Notes: generated by a model from the letters alone, not told the origin. Shown: positions 1-9,384, counted from the stretch's first letter. The stretch is 64,000 nucleotides of DNA from Acidobacteriota bacterium (GCA_003225495.1 QIAJ01000007.1:22167-86166), one strand, 5' to 3'. Numbers and translations: made by a program.

Positions 1-332
1 CACTTCGCTTCTTCGGCCTGCGTTTTGGCGTAGAAGCCAGTCTTCATGTAGTCGGTGCCCTCTTTACTCATCTTCTGAATGCAGTCGGCGCCGACGTGAT
101 GATTCGTGAAGGTCAGGCCATTGGCCGAGACGAACGAGCCCGAGCCGCCGCTGTTGAAGCGCACTGAGGATTGGCGAACATGGTCGAGCCATTGTTGGGT
201 CGGAACGAAGCCGTACTGGACTTTCACTTTGTCTTTGGGAAATGCATTGAAGAGCCACATCCCCTCGTCGGCGAACGCTAGCGGTGCCGCCCAGGTCAGA
301 ATTAATGCGAGAATCAGGCCTTGCGTTTTCAT
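1..332 (-). CDS. Peptidase family S46 (dipeptidyl-peptidase 7/11-like), N-terminal fragment
   Basis: Reading leftward from ATG at 332, the first ~110 residues show a signal peptide (MKTQGLILALILTWAAPLAFA) and then the S46 hallmark DEGMW, followed by RFNSGGSGSFVS and TNHHVGADCIQ. The latter holds the His expected in the chymotrypsin-like triad. S46 enzymes are periplasmic or outer-membrane serine dipeptidyl-peptidases that remove N-terminal dipeptides during peptide utilisation. GGAGAAG lies 6 nt before the ATG. Only the N-terminus is inside the window; the gene continues past base 1, so the Asp and Ser of the triad cannot be checked. Family assignment is confident, specificity (DPP7 versus DPP11) is not determinable. 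Confidence 0.85.
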   Translation of the reverse strand, partial: MKTQGLILALILTWAAPLAFADEGMWLFNAFPKDKVKVQYGFVPTQQWLDHVRQSSVRFNSGGSGSFVSANGLTFTNHHVGADCIQKMSKEGTDYMKTGFYAKTQAEEAK

Positions 333-535
333 TTACTTCTCCAAATCATCCAGAATTCTGCGGGAGAGCACACGGGCTTCATCAGCAGGGAGCAAACTCT
401 TTAATATACGCCTGATTGGGGTCGGGACCAAGCTGTCCATATGGAAACTGCGGGTACTTTGGCGTATAAAAGAGAGTTGCTCAGCCGCGGATTTTGGAAG
501 CAACCGGCACTCATAAACCCAGCAAGCGAGGAAAC

Positions 536-1678
536 ATGTCCAGTGTCACCTCTACCCACGGCACCAAGGGACTGGAAGGGGTAGTCGCAACTACCTCCAG
601 CATTTGCTACATCGATGGCGATCAGGGAGTTCTCGCGTATCGCGGGTATGACATTCACGACCTTGCGGATCACTCCACTTTCGAGGAAGTCTGCTACCTG
701 CTCTGGTTCGGACGGCTGCCCAAAGACGATGAACTCAAATCGCTGAAACAAAGGCTGGCGGAGGAACGGAAACTGGATCCCGCCATCCTCAAGTTTTTGC
801 AATTGGTGCCCAAACACACGTTGCCAATGGATGTGCTGCGTACAACGGTGTCAGCGCTCTCTTATTATGATGCGGAGTACAACAAGAACGATCACGACGC
901 AAACGTCAATAAGGCGATTCGCTTGACGTCGCAGATCGCGATGATCGTGGCGAATTATGACCGTGTTCGCAAAGGTAAGCCGATCGTCGAACCGGATCGC
1001 AGCCTCTCGCACTCGGCCAATTTTCTGCTGATGTTAAATGGTACGGCGCCCTCGGAGACAGCCGAACGCGCGCTGGATATAGCGTTAATCTTGCACGCTG
1101 ACCACGAATTGAATGCCTCAACATTCGCGGCGCGCGTGACGGCGGCTACTCTTTCGGATATGCACTCCGCGATCACGTCGGCGATCGGTGCGCTGAAAGG
1201 GCCGCTGCACGGGGGCGCGAACGAAGCGGTATTCAAGATTCTCAAAGACATCGACTCCAAAGCGGCAGACCCGGTTCAGTACGTCAAGGAAATGCTGTCT
1301 CAAAAGAAAAAAGTGCCGGGCTTCGGGCACCGCGTCTATCACACCGAAGATCCGAGAGCGACGCATTTGCGCGTCATGTCGCGAGATCTCGGACGTAGCA
1401 GCGGGAATCCCAAGTGGTACGACTATTCCCACAAGATTGAAGAGTTCGTGAAGGGTGACAAGAAGCTCAATGCCAATGTGGACTTCTATTCAGCGTCAAC
1501 GTATCACACGCTAGGCATTGATGTGGATTTGTTCACACCCATATTCGCGGTCTCGCGAGTCAGCGGTTGGACGGCGCACGTTATCGAGCAGCTGGATGAT
1601 AACCGGTTGATCCGTCCGCGTGCCGACTACGTTGGCGGAAGGTATCCGCAAAAGTATGCGGGGATTGAAAAGCGCTAG
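536..1678 (+). CDS. gltA: Citrate synthase
   Basis: Condenses acetyl-CoA and oxaloacetate to citrate at entry to the TCA cycle; cytoplasmic. The 380-residue protein has the family motifs in order: HADHELNAS (first catalytic His region), GPLHGGANE, GFGHRVY followed by DPRA (oxaloacetate-binding His and Arg), and VDFYSAS (catalytic Asp region). Length matches the short bacterial (type I, CitZ-like) form rather than the ~427-residue NADH-inhibited enterobacterial form. An upstream in-frame TTG exists at 494, but ATG 536 is preferred because GAGGAAAC directly precedes it and the conserved region begins a few residues later. It is monocistronic and divergent from the S46 gene across about 200 bp. 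Whether it acts on propionyl-CoA as a methylcitrate synthase cannot be excluded from sequence alone. Confidence 0.95.
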   Translation: MSSVTSTHGTKGLEGVVATTSSICYIDGDQGVLAYRGYDIHDLADHSTFEEVCYLLWFGRLPKDDELKSLKQRLAEERKLDPAILKFLQLVPKHTLPMDVLRTTVSALSYYDAEYNKNDHDANVNKAIRLTSQIAMIVANYDRVRKGKPIVEPDRSLSHSANFLLMLNGTAPSETAERALDIALILHADHELNASTFAARVTAATLSDMHSAITSAIGALKGPLHGGANEAVFKILKDIDSKAADPVQYVKEMLSQKKKVPGFGHRVYHTEDPRATHLRVMSRDLGRSSGNPKWYDYSHKIEEFVKGDKKLNANVDFYSASTYHTLGIDVDLFTPIFAVSRVSGWTAHVIEQLDDNRLIRPRADYVGGRYPQKYAGIEKR

Positions 1679-1860
1679 AAGGCCTCCCAAAAGGCCAGTG
1701 CACCACTGTGATTTGCAGCCTGTTTGTCTTTCCATCTAAGCTCACGGAAAGGTAGTTTTCGTTATGGCGGAGAGGATCGCGTTCCTACTCTGCTGGTCCG
1801 CTGCCCCAGTAAATACGATTTCAGCGTCGCAGCCGATGTTCAAAGGCTGCAAGGTTGTGA

Positions 1861-2700
1861 ATGATGAATTCCCGCGGCATCGCTTGGGTGATGTTTGCAG
1901 CGTTGCTATCCCCACAGTTGTGCGCCGCGCAAGGCAGCACCTATCGCGTCACCGCAGTGCAGGACGGGGGCACGATCAAGGGTTCTGTGCAATGGCAAGG
2001 CCCTCTCCCACATCTTGTTGCTTCACAAATTAACAAAGACGCTCAGATCTGCGATCCAGACGGCCAGAAACAACGCGACCTAGAGCGTCTGGTCGTGGGC
2101 GCCAACAAAGGCGTCGCTAATACCGTGGTGTATCTCAAAGACATTAAGCAGGGAAAAGCGCTGGATCTGCCCGCTCCACGTCAGTTCCTCAACCAACGCA
2201 GTTGCCGGTACGAACCCCACATTCTTTTGGTCCCGCTTCAAGGCGATCTGCAGGTGAACAGCAGCGACCCGACGCTGCACACGGTGCACATGTCGGGTGC
2301 CGCCGATTACAACCTGCCGTTTCCTTTCAAGGACCAAGTGTCGCGACGCAGCATGAACCGAGAGGGACTCGTCGACATCCGCTGCAATGCCGGTCACGTT
2401 TGGATGAACGCCGAGATGATGGTCGTACGGCATCCGTACTATGCCGTCACCGACGGGGACGGCAACTTCGAGATGACGCAAATCCCTGCAGGCGATTATG
2501 AAATTGTTGCCTGGCATGAAGGATGGAAGGTGGTAGGCGAGAGCGCGCTCTATGACGTCATGACCCAGTTGCGCGTCAAGCGTCCGGTCTTTTCTGCTCC
2601 CGTCAACTGGAGCAAGCACGTCAGGGTTCCCGCCCATGACACAGTCGAAGTGACCTTCACGTTAAGCGAGCGCACCACACAGGTAGCATCGGCGGAATAG
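1861..2700 (+). CDS. Secreted protein with carboxypeptidase-regulatory/cupredoxin-like domain
   Basis: A 279-residue exported protein with a signal peptide (residues ~1-24, ending CAAQ). The C-terminal half has RCNAGHVWMNAEMMV, HPYYAVTDGDGNFEM and IPAGDYEIVAWHEGW. The last two fit a carboxypeptidase-regulatory-like (transthyretin-like beta-sandwich) domain. The Cys/His/Met-rich stretch before it is reminiscent of a cupredoxin copper site, but I cannot confirm metal binding. Two ATGs are adjacent (1861 and 1864) and no strong Shine-Dalgarno is present. It stands alone between citrate synthase and a GT39 gene; about 60 bp separate it from the latter. Function unknown; a periplasmic binding or electron-transfer role is only a guess. 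Confidence 0.8.
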   Translation: MMNSRGIAWVMFAALLSPQLCAAQGSTYRVTAVQDGGTIKGSVQWQGPLPHLVASQINKDAQICDPDGQKQRDLERLVVGANKGVANTVVYLKDIKQGKALDLPAPRQFLNQRSCRYEPHILLVPLQGDLQVNSSDPTLHTVHMSGAADYNLPFPFKDQVSRRSMNREGLVDIRCNAGHVWMNAEMMVVRHPYYAVTDGDGNFEMTQIPAGDYEIVAWHEGWKVVGESALYDVMTQLRVKRPVFSAPVNWSKHVRVPAHDTVEVTFTLSERTTQVASAE

Positions 2701-2761
2701 GCGCGCCCCCACTTTCCCGCCACACACAGATTCTGCCAGGATTGGTAGTATTTTGTGATCT

Positions 2762-4294
2762 ATGGCTCCGCAAGGCGCGCCGCAAACTTCTACCACAACG
2801 TCCAGCTCTCCATGGTCCAGCGACACCGCCGTTTTAAGTTACGTGGCGGCAGCGACGGTCATCATTCATCTAGTCATCGGCGGCCGCTATGGCTTCCATC
2901 GCGATGAACTGGCAACACTGGACGACGCGCGCCATCTGGCATGGGGGTATGTTGCTTACCCGCCGATTACGCCTCTTTTTGGCCGCATTTCTCTGACACT
3001 ATTCGGAACTTCTTTGACCGGTTTTCGCTTCTTCGCGGCGATTGCGCAGGCGACTGCGGTAGTTCTCACGGGCCTCATGGCGCGGGAGATGGGCGGTCGC
3101 CGCGGCGCCCAACTGGTCGCTGCGGCCGCGGCGGTGCCATTTTGTCTAGCGGGCGGGGCGCTCATGCAGTACGTTTCGTTTGATTACCTGTTCTGGGTGC
3201 TGACTTCGTATTTCGTAGTTCGAATGCTTGCGCGCGATGAACCGCGGTGGTGGCTCGCTATCGGCAGCTCGCTCGGCCTCGGGATGATGGCGAAATATGG
3301 CATCGGGTTTTTCGCCATTGGAATTGTGGCAGCAGTACTTCTAACCGATGCGCGACGATATTTGGCCAGCAAATGGCTATGGTGGGGCGTTGCTTTGTCG
3401 ATCGTCGTGTTTCTGCCGAACCTCATCTGGCAGGCACAAAATCACTTTATATCTCTCGATTTTCTGAAACATATCCATCAGCGCGACGTTCGGATCGGCC
3501 GCACGAAGAACTTCTTGCCGGAACAACTCGAGATTACTCTTCTGGGCTTCGTGCTCGCCCTTGCCGGGCTTTACTACAGCCTGATTTCGAACGCTGGCCG
3601 CCGTTTCCGGATGCTGGGTTGGATGTTTCTTGTGCCGCTGCTGCTCTTTGTGATCGCCAAAGGACGGGGTTATTACCTCGCGGGAGCTTACCCGATGCTC
3701 TACGCAGCAGGGAGCGTGTGGGGCGAACGATGGATTGCATCCTTGCGAGGTTCCGTGCGATGGCCCGTACGCTTCTTGGTGTGGACCACGCTCATAGCCG
3801 ACATTGCCGTCATGGGTGCTCTTACGTTGCCCATTGCGCCGTTGGGTTCCGAGTGGTTCAAGCGCGCGGCAAAAATTCAAGGGGACTTCGTGGAAGAACT
3901 CGGATGGCCCGAACTGGTTCAAGCGGTCGCCGAAATCCGGGATTCTCTTCCAATGCGGGATCGAGCGCGTTTAGCGGTACTGGCCGGGAACTATGGAGAA
4001 GCGGGGTCGGTCAATCTCTACGGTACCAGGTACGGACTGCCACAGGCCATCAGCGGCGTGAATTCTTTCTGGCAGCGCGGATATGGCAATCCTCCTCCTG
4101 AAACCCTGATTGTCCTGGGCATCTCGCGCGATTTCCTGGAGAGAAAGTTTTCTTCATGCGTGGTGGCGGGACATACTCCGAACCCTTTCAACATCGAGAA
4201 CGAAGAAACGAGCGATCATCCTGATATTTATGTCTGTCGAGGACTACGGGAGAGTTGGCCGGAGTTCTGGAAGGACTTCCGGTATTACGGGTAA
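2762..4294 (+). CDS. GT39/ArnT-like polytopic glycosyltransferase
   Basis: A 510-residue inner-membrane protein with about 11-12 hydrophobic segments. The first loop contains YGFHRDELATLDDARHLAWG, whose acidic residues sit where the GT-C catalytic Asp/Glu of PMT_2/ArnT-like transferases is found, followed by YPPITPLFGR. Such enzymes move a sugar from a polyprenyl-phosphate donor to lipid, protein or polysaccharide on the periplasmic side. The C-terminal ~120 residues are soluble (NYGEAGSVNLYG and a Cys-containing end). Donor and acceptor are unknown and no other glycan gene is adjacent. A weak ribosome site precedes ATG 2762. Confidence 0.85.
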   Translation: MAPQGAPQTSTTTSSSPWSSDTAVLSYVAAATVIIHLVIGGRYGFHRDELATLDDARHLAWGYVAYPPITPLFGRISLTLFGTSLTGFRFFAAIAQATAVVLTGLMAREMGGRRGAQLVAAAAAVPFCLAGGALMQYVSFDYLFWVLTSYFVVRMLARDEPRWWLAIGSSLGLGMMAKYGIGFFAIGIVAAVLLTDARRYLASKWLWWGVALSIVVFLPNLIWQAQNHFISLDFLKHIHQRDVRIGRTKNFLPEQLEITLLGFVLALAGLYYSLISNAGRRFRMLGWMFLVPLLLFVIAKGRGYYLAGAYPMLYAAGSVWGERWIASLRGSVRWPVRFLVWTTLIADIAVMGALTLPIAPLGSEWFKRAAKIQGDFVEELGWPELVQAVAEIRDSLPMRDRARLAVLAGNYGEAGSVNLYGTRYGLPQAISGVNSFWQRGYGNPPPETLIVLGISRDFLERKFSSCVVAGHTPNPFNIENEETSDHPDIYVCRGLRESWPEFWKDFRYYG

Positions 4295-4454
4295 TCTTGT
4301 TCAGCCGGGAGATGGTGCGCCGTTCTGAGCCTCGGACCCCTGAAGGTGCCAGTATAAAGAGGTCTGATTGCGGTGACCCGCGTCGTCGAGTTGTGCGAAT
4401 TTGAGTCTGGCTTGGTTGAAAGCGTATGATCCGCGAGATCTAAAAAAGGAGCAC

Positions 4455-5555
4455 ATGGCCAAACAGGTACGAAAACTCAACGTCGCCATGATCGGTTACG
4501 GATTCATGGGGAGAGCTCATTCCAATGCCTTCATACAGGTTGGGCATTTTTTCGATTTGCCTCATGACCTCAAACTCAAGGTGATGTGCGGACGCAAACG
4601 TTCCGCGGTAGAAGCAATGGCGTCGCAGTGGGGATGGGAAGAGGCGCAGACCGATTGGCAATCCGTTGTGACCAGAAAAGATATTGATGTTGTGGATATC
4701 TGCGCTCCGAACCACCTCCATGCCCAGATCGCCATCGCGGCGGCGGAAGCTGGGAAAATTGTGCTTTGTGAAAAGCCGCTGGCGATGAACGTTGTCGAAG
4801 CGCAGGCAATGGCGAATGCTGCACACAGCGTTCCGAATCTTGTCTGGTTTAACTATCGCCGCGTGCCGGCAATCGCTTTAGCGAAAGAACTGATCGAACA
4901 GGGCAAAGTAGGGAAGCCGTACCACTATCGAGCAACCTACCTGCAAAGCTGGGGGGCCAATCCGCAAAGTCCGGACGCGTGGAGATTTCGGAAGGTTGAG
5001 GCCGGCTCAGGCGCTATGGGCGATCTGCTCTCTCATTCATTGGATCTGGCTCTCATGCTGAATGGCCCGATCAGTGAATTGACAAGTCTCATACACACTT
5101 TCACCCCGAATCGAGAAGTCGATGATGCGGTGATTGCTTTGACTCGCTTCGCCAACGGAAGCATCGGGACATTCGAGGCCACGAGATTCGCAATTGGCTG
5201 TCAGAATCGAAACTATTTTGAGATCCACGGTGAAAAAGGATCGATTCGATTCAACCTCGAGGACCTTAACCGCTTGGAAGTGTTCGATCGAAACGATGCG
5301 ACTGAGATCCAGGGCGGCCACCAGGTGCTAGTCACGGGACCGGGACATCCCTACACAAGCCATTTCTGGCCCCCGGGGCACATCATCGGTTATGAGCACA
5401 CGTTCATTGCGACCTTGGCGGATTTCTTGAACTGCTTTGCGAAAAATGAGGCGTTTCATCCCAACTTCGATGACGCGGTAGACGTTCAAAAACTCCTCGA
5501 AGCCGTTGAGACTTCAGCACAGAAAGGAACATGGACGAAGGTTCTCGGGAGTTGA
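4455..5555 (+). CDS. Gfo/Idh/MocA family NAD(P)-dependent oxidoreductase
   Basis: 366 residues. The N-terminal Rossmann fold starts with VAMIGYGFMGRAHSNAF (GxGxxG-type dinucleotide loop); then come DICAPNHLHAQIA and the family motif CEKPLA, whose Lys contacts substrate and cofactor. The C-terminal alpha/beta domain (GAMGDLLSHSLDLALMLNG) fits GFO_IDH_MocA_C. Members oxidise or reduce sugar or inositol hydroxyls. ATG 4455 is chosen because AAAAAAGGAGCAC sits just upstream; the longer frame from 4401 lacks a ribosome site. An aldehyde dehydrogenase follows 84 bp downstream on the same strand, so a small catabolic operon is possible. The substrate cannot be named. Confidence 0.92.
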   Translation: MAKQVRKLNVAMIGYGFMGRAHSNAFIQVGHFFDLPHDLKLKVMCGRKRSAVEAMASQWGWEEAQTDWQSVVTRKDIDVVDICAPNHLHAQIAIAAAEAGKIVLCEKPLAMNVVEAQAMANAAHSVPNLVWFNYRRVPAIALAKELIEQGKVGKPYHYRATYLQSWGANPQSPDAWRFRKVEAGSGAMGDLLSHSLDLALMLNGPISELTSLIHTFTPNREVDDAVIALTRFANGSIGTFEATRFAIGCQNRNYFEIHGEKGSIRFNLEDLNRLEVFDRNDATEIQGGHQVLVTGPGHPYTSHFWPPGHIIGYEHTFIATLADFLNCFAKNEAFHPNFDDAVDVQKLLEAVETSAQKGTWTKVLGS

Positions 5556-5639
5556 TTGCGTAGTTCGGCTGTCGTAGATTGACGCGGATCATTCACCGGT
5601 ACCATGGTGAGAATGACAATCGGGAGGAAAATGTGAATC

Positions 5640-7004
5640 ATGGCGATCGCAACTACAAATCCTGCCACCGGTGAAGTGCTGAAGACTTTTGAAGCTCTCA
5701 CTCCCGAGCAAATCGAGTACAAACTTCAGTTGGCGAGTTCCGCTTTCCAGTCGCATCGTCGGACCTCGTTTGCCGAACGCGCCCAGATGATGATGAAAGC
5801 TGCAGACATTCTCGAAAACGAGAAGAATGAATGCGCGCGGCTGATGACATTGGAAATGGGAAAAACTCTCAGGTCGGCGGTTGCCGAAGCGTCGAAGTGC
5901 GCGGCAGGATGCCGCTTTTACGCGGAGAATGCCGAACGCTTTCTCGCTGATGAAGTAATCGAAACCGGAGCTAAGCGCAGCTTCATTCGATATTTGCCGT
6001 TGGGCCCGGTCCTCGCAATCATGCCGTGGAATTTTCCGTTCTGGCAGGTGTTCCGTTTTGTTGCGCCGGCACTGATGGCCGGCAATGTTGGGCTTCTGAA
6101 GCACGCCTCCAATGTGCCGCAGTGCGCGCTGAAAATTGAAGACATCATCCGGCGGGCCGGATTTCCGGAAGGAGTTATACAGACGCTGCTCATCGGATCT
6201 GGCCCCGTCGACGGAATTCTAAATGACCCGCGAGTGGCGGCCGCGACTCTTACCGGAAGCGAACAAGCAGGCATTCAGGTAGGAGTGTCCGCGGCAAAAC
6301 GCATAAAGAAGGTGGTGCTGGAGCTCGGTGGGAGCGATCCCTTCATCGTTATGCCGAGCGCCGATTTAGAGGCTGCTGTTGCCACCGCAGTGGAAGCCCG
6401 AATTCAGAATAATGGACAGTCCTGCATTGCGGCGAAGCGTTTTATTGTGGCCGATTCGATCGCGGATGATTTCGAGAAAAAATTTGTGAGCCGGATGCAA
6501 GGATTGCAGATCGGCGATCCCTTTGACGAAAAAACTCAACTCGGACCGCTCGCCAATGCCGAGGCGGTAATGTCGCTTGATGCAGACGTGCAGAAAAGTG
6601 TCTCTGCCGGCGCCCGGTTGTTGACGGGCGGGCATCCGCTCAACCGCGTGGGTAATTACTATGCCCCAACCGTGCTCGCAGATATTCCTAAGGATTCTCC
6701 CGCATATAAGGAAGAATTTTTCGGGCCGGTGGCTTCCATCTTTCGTGTCAAGTCGGTAGACGACGCGATTCGAATCGCCAATGATAGCCGCTTCGGACTG
6801 GGCGCTAGTGCCTGGACGAATGATCCGGGGGAGACCGAGCGTTTCGTCAACGACCTCGAAGCGGGAATGGTCTTCCTGAATAAGATGGTTGCTTCGGATC
6901 CGCGGATTCCGTTCGGAGGCGTCAAGCATTCGGGCCACGGACGCGAACTTTCGGTGCAGGGTATTCGCGAGTTTGTAAATATCAAGACCGTCTGGTTGCA
7001 GTAG
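5640..7004 (+). CDS. NAD(P)-dependent aldehyde dehydrogenase, succinate-semialdehyde type
   Basis: 454 residues, the compact length of the Sad/YneI and cyanobacterial succinate-semialdehyde dehydrogenase group. Key sites in order: MPWNFPFWQ (cofactor-pocket Asn), TGSEQAG, LELGGSDPFIV (general-base Glu), NNGQSCIAAKRF (catalytic Cys) and EEFFGPVAS. It oxidises an aldehyde to a carboxylate; succinate semialdehyde from GABA or a 2-oxoglutarate bypass is the family's usual substrate, but this is an inference. AATCGGGAGGAAAATGTGAATC precedes ATG 5640, giving a Shine-Dalgarno GGGAGGA about 13 nt away. It lies downstream of the Gfo/Idh gene and may be co-transcribed with it. Confidence 0.9.
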   Translation: MAIATTNPATGEVLKTFEALTPEQIEYKLQLASSAFQSHRRTSFAERAQMMMKAADILENEKNECARLMTLEMGKTLRSAVAEASKCAAGCRFYAENAERFLADEVIETGAKRSFIRYLPLGPVLAIMPWNFPFWQVFRFVAPALMAGNVGLLKHASNVPQCALKIEDIIRRAGFPEGVIQTLLIGSGPVDGILNDPRVAAATLTGSEQAGIQVGVSAAKRIKKVVLELGGSDPFIVMPSADLEAAVATAVEARIQNNGQSCIAAKRFIVADSIADDFEKKFVSRMQGLQIGDPFDEKTQLGPLANAEAVMSLDADVQKSVSAGARLLTGGHPLNRVGNYYAPTVLADIPKDSPAYKEEFFGPVASIFRVKSVDDAIRIANDSRFGLGASAWTNDPGETERFVNDLEAGMVFLNKMVASDPRIPFGGVKHSGHGRELSVQGIREFVNIKTVWLQ

Positions 7005-7065
7005 GGGAGCTAGCAGTAGTAGACCGCTCAAATTGACCTGGCGATGGAAACGTCGCGCACAATAC

Positions 7066-7101
7066 CAAAAAATTAAGGTCCCGGCGTGTTCACCGGGACC
7101 T
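7066..7101 (-). terminator. Rho-independent terminator of the 52-aa gene
   Basis: A perfect 9-bp inverted repeat AGGTCCCGG (7076-7084) / CCGGGACCT (7093-7101) with an 8-nt loop, followed on the minus strand by TAATTTTTT. It sits 19 bp past the stop of the small minus-strand gene. Confidence 0.85.
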
Positions 7102-7119
7102 CAATCGCAAAGACAAATA

Positions 7120-7278
7120 CTACGACGCGCGGCGTTGGCCGCCCTGCTGGTCGAGTTCTTCGTCCTGGCGGCTGGGATTCCTCTTTGAGGGATCCTGTTG
7201 GTCTTTCTGACGTTGCTCGGGGTTTTGCCCCTGTTGTCCAGATTGTTGATTAGGATTCTTGTTCGGATCGTCTGCCAT
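7120..7278 (-). CDS. Small Gln/Asn/Asp-rich hydrophilic protein (52 aa)
   Basis: Reads MADDPNKNPNQQSGQQGQ and ends QQGGQRRAS. About a quarter of residues are Gln, with no hydrophobic core, so it is probably disordered. It is real rather than chance because AAGGAG lies 7 nt before its ATG, a stop is followed at once by a strong terminator, and codon use is regular. It is an independent transcription unit between the aldehyde dehydrogenase and a histidine kinase. Similar short Gln-rich hydrophilic proteins accompany stress-response genes in other bacteria, but I recognise no named family. Confidence 0.75.
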   Translation of the reverse strand: MADDPNKNPNQQSGQQGQNPEQRQKDQQDPSKRNPSRQDEELDQQGGQRRAS

Positions 7279-7347
7279 GAAGTGCTCCTTAGGCGACGCG
7301 CCTGATGACGCGTTGCAGAGATTTGCAGCGGAGTTTGGTTGCAGGAA

Positions 7348-9240
7348 TTACTTCTTCAGGTTGTCTGGGGGCGGGTGGGCGGCAACGATTCTTGAATTGC
7401 GATAGATCTCGGTGGGGGTCGCCGAGCTTTCCACCAACGGAATGATCGCGGTCACAGTTGTACCTTTAGCGGTAGAGGAAAGTTCAAGCCTTCCCCACAA
7501 TTGCTGCATGCGTTCATTCATTCCTCGCAATCCAACCCCGGGCGCGCCCATCCAGTCCTGAGCTAAGCGCGCCAGAAGGGCGGGCTTGAGGCCCTTTCCC
7601 TGATCCTGGATTTCGAGGAAAACCATCCCGTCCTTTTGTCTGAGTCGAACCAGGGCGGTTGGGCTTCCGGAATGGCGGTGTATGTTGGTGAGACTCTCCT
7701 GCAGCACTCGGAAGAGCGCCAATTCACCGTCGGGATACAGACGATCGAAGCTATCTTCAACCTCAAAAGTGATGGCAATTTCGCTGCGGGAGGAGAATCC
7801 ATCCAGATACCAGGAAATCGCCGCTTTCAGACCCATCTCCTCCAACATCGGCGGATACAGCAGGTAGGATATGGTTCGAACCTCTTTGATGCCCGTTTCC
7901 GCGAGTTGAACACATTCCGAGACCTTTTGTCCTGCCGCCCCTTCTGCGTCGACCAGCGAACAAAGAGCATCAAGGTTGATCTTCATCGCTGCCATTGATT
8001 GGCCGAGACTGTCGTGCAATTCGCGTCCGATCCGCCTGCGTTCCTCGTCCTGCGTGCGAAGCAAGTGCTTGGAAAGCTGCCGCAGTGATTGCTCCGAATC
8101 AGAGAGTTTGCGCTGAATTTCTCTTCTGTCGTTGATTTCCTGACGCAGAGCCTCCTGAGTCCGCATCCGTTCCGTGAAGTCACGTGTGACTTTGGCAAAT
8201 CCGATCAATTTGCCGGATTCGTCACGAACTGCGGTGATGATCACGCTGGCCCAAAATCTGGAACCGTCTTTGCGAATGCGCCAGCCTTCGTCTTCAAAGC
8301 GGCCGTCCTTCGCTGCTATTTCAAGCTCCCATCGAGGCTTGTCATTTTTCAAATCGTCAGGCGGATAAAAGCAGGAAAAATGCTTACCGATAATCTCCGC
8401 ACCCTGATATCCCTTGATCCGTTGCGCGCCGTTATTCCAACTGATGATATGCCCATTGGTGTCGAGCATGAAAATGGCGTAGTCCTGCACGGCTTCAACG
8501 AGCAGGCGGAATCGTTCCTCACTCTGCCGCAACTTAAGAGCATGCTCGAGTGCCCTCGTTCTCTGCTGAAGGTCTGCGATCGTGCGGAGTCGCTCTTCTA
8601 TGGTGCTCAGTCCCACATAACTTTCGCTGGGCACGATTCCCGAATGCTGGGCGCACATCTTCAGGAAAGGCTCGATATGGCGATCGTTATCGAATCCGGT
8701 GATGGGATAGGCGCAAAGCAGTGAGAAATGATGCTTTTGTCCCAGATTATTCCACAGCTGTTCAACCCGCAGCGCTTCCTCCGCTTTACCGCCAGCCCAC
8801 AATAATGCGACCAGTTCTCCGAACACTGCAATACGGGAATCGGGGCACTCGGAAGCGGAACGAACCCGCGTTAAAAGCTCACCAACAATCTCATTAAAAC
8901 GGGCTTCATCAACCTGCCCGCCCGACATGATCCTTGGCAAAGTCTCTGCCGCGTCCACTGGGATGTAACGTCCCTGATCGATTGCAGTGGTTGTATCAAA
9001 GCCTTTTGCTTTGAGGCGTGAGTCGAGTCCTTCAAGATGAGCCTTGGTGGCGATGACGATGCCGCCATCGCCAACCGCGATAGCTCCGCCCATGAATCGG
9101 CAGAGGACATCCAGAAGAAGCCCATCATCCGAGTAGAGTTGGACAAGGTGGGCCTCGTGGGCGTGCGGCGGACTGATGGCGGCCGGGCTGCCCGTAGCTT
9201 CCAGGCCGGCGAGAGATGGGCTCTTCATGTTCAGTTCCAT
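7348..9240 (-). CDS. Hybrid-input sensor histidine kinase (MEDS-PAS-HisKA_3-HATPase)
   Basis: About 630 residues from ATG 9240. Domains: MEDS/DcmR-like sensory domain (~28-180, starting HEAHLVQLYSDDG); PAS domain (~240-360, with FMLDTNGHIISWNNGAQRI); HisKA_3 dimerisation helix with phospho-His in GRELHDSLGQ (~409); HATPase_c (~500-600: ESLTNIHRHSG N-box, DQGKGL, GVGLRGMNERM). No transmembrane segment, so it is a cytoplasmic NarL-class kinase. The open frame extends to 9384, but those residues would overlap the palindrome-bearing upstream region and lack a ribosome site; the start is uncertain (9240 or 9228). A second kinase lies upstream on the same strand and a LuxR-type regulator is divergent beyond it. 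Confidence 0.9.
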   Translation of the reverse strand: MELNMKSPSLAGLEATGSPAAISPPHAHEAHLVQLYSDDGLLLDVLCRFMGGAIAVGDGGIVIATKAHLEGLDSRLKAKGFDTTTAIDQGRYIPVDAAETLPRIMSGGQVDEARFNEIVGELLTRVRSASECPDSRIAVFGELVALLWAGGKAEEALRVEQLWNNLGQKHHFSLLCAYPITGFDNDRHIEPFLKMCAQHSGIVPSESYVGLSTIEERLRTIADLQQRTRALEHALKLRQSEERFRLLVEAVQDYAIFMLDTNGHIISWNNGAQRIKGYQGAEIIGKHFSCFYPPDDLKNDKPRWELEIAAKDGRFEDEGWRIRKDGSRFWASVIITAVRDESGKLIGFAKVTRDFTERMRTQEALRQEINDRREIQRKLSDSEQSLRQLSKHLLRTQDEERRRIGRELHDSLGQSMAAMKINLDALCSLVDAEGAAGQKVSECVQLAETGIKEVRTISYLLYPPMLEEMGLKAAISWYLDGFSSRSEIAITFEVEDSFDRLYPDGELALFRVLQESLTNIHRHSGSPTALVRLRQKDGMVFLEIQDQGKGLKPALLARLAQDWMGAPGVGLRGMNERMQQLWGRLELSSTAKGTTVTAIIPLVESSATPTEIYRNSRIVAAHPPPDNLKK

Positions 9241-9384
9241 ATTAGCGTGATGGGGGGTAATACCCATAGTGTGGGTGTTAGCTGACAGCCAAAAAGTCGG
9301 CTTGGAGCTACCCTGCCAGAAATTATGCCCGGGCGACAGGTCTAAAGCGACTCTATAGAATCCCTTACGATGAGCCAAGTGCAC

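Noticed and set aside
401-817. A 138-codon minus-strand frame over the 5' end of citrate synthase
   Set aside because: Antisense to the citrate synthase coding region, no ribosome site.
2080-2637. A 185-codon minus-strand frame inside the secreted regulatory-like protein
   Set aside because: Antisense shadow of a gene with clear signal peptide and domain.
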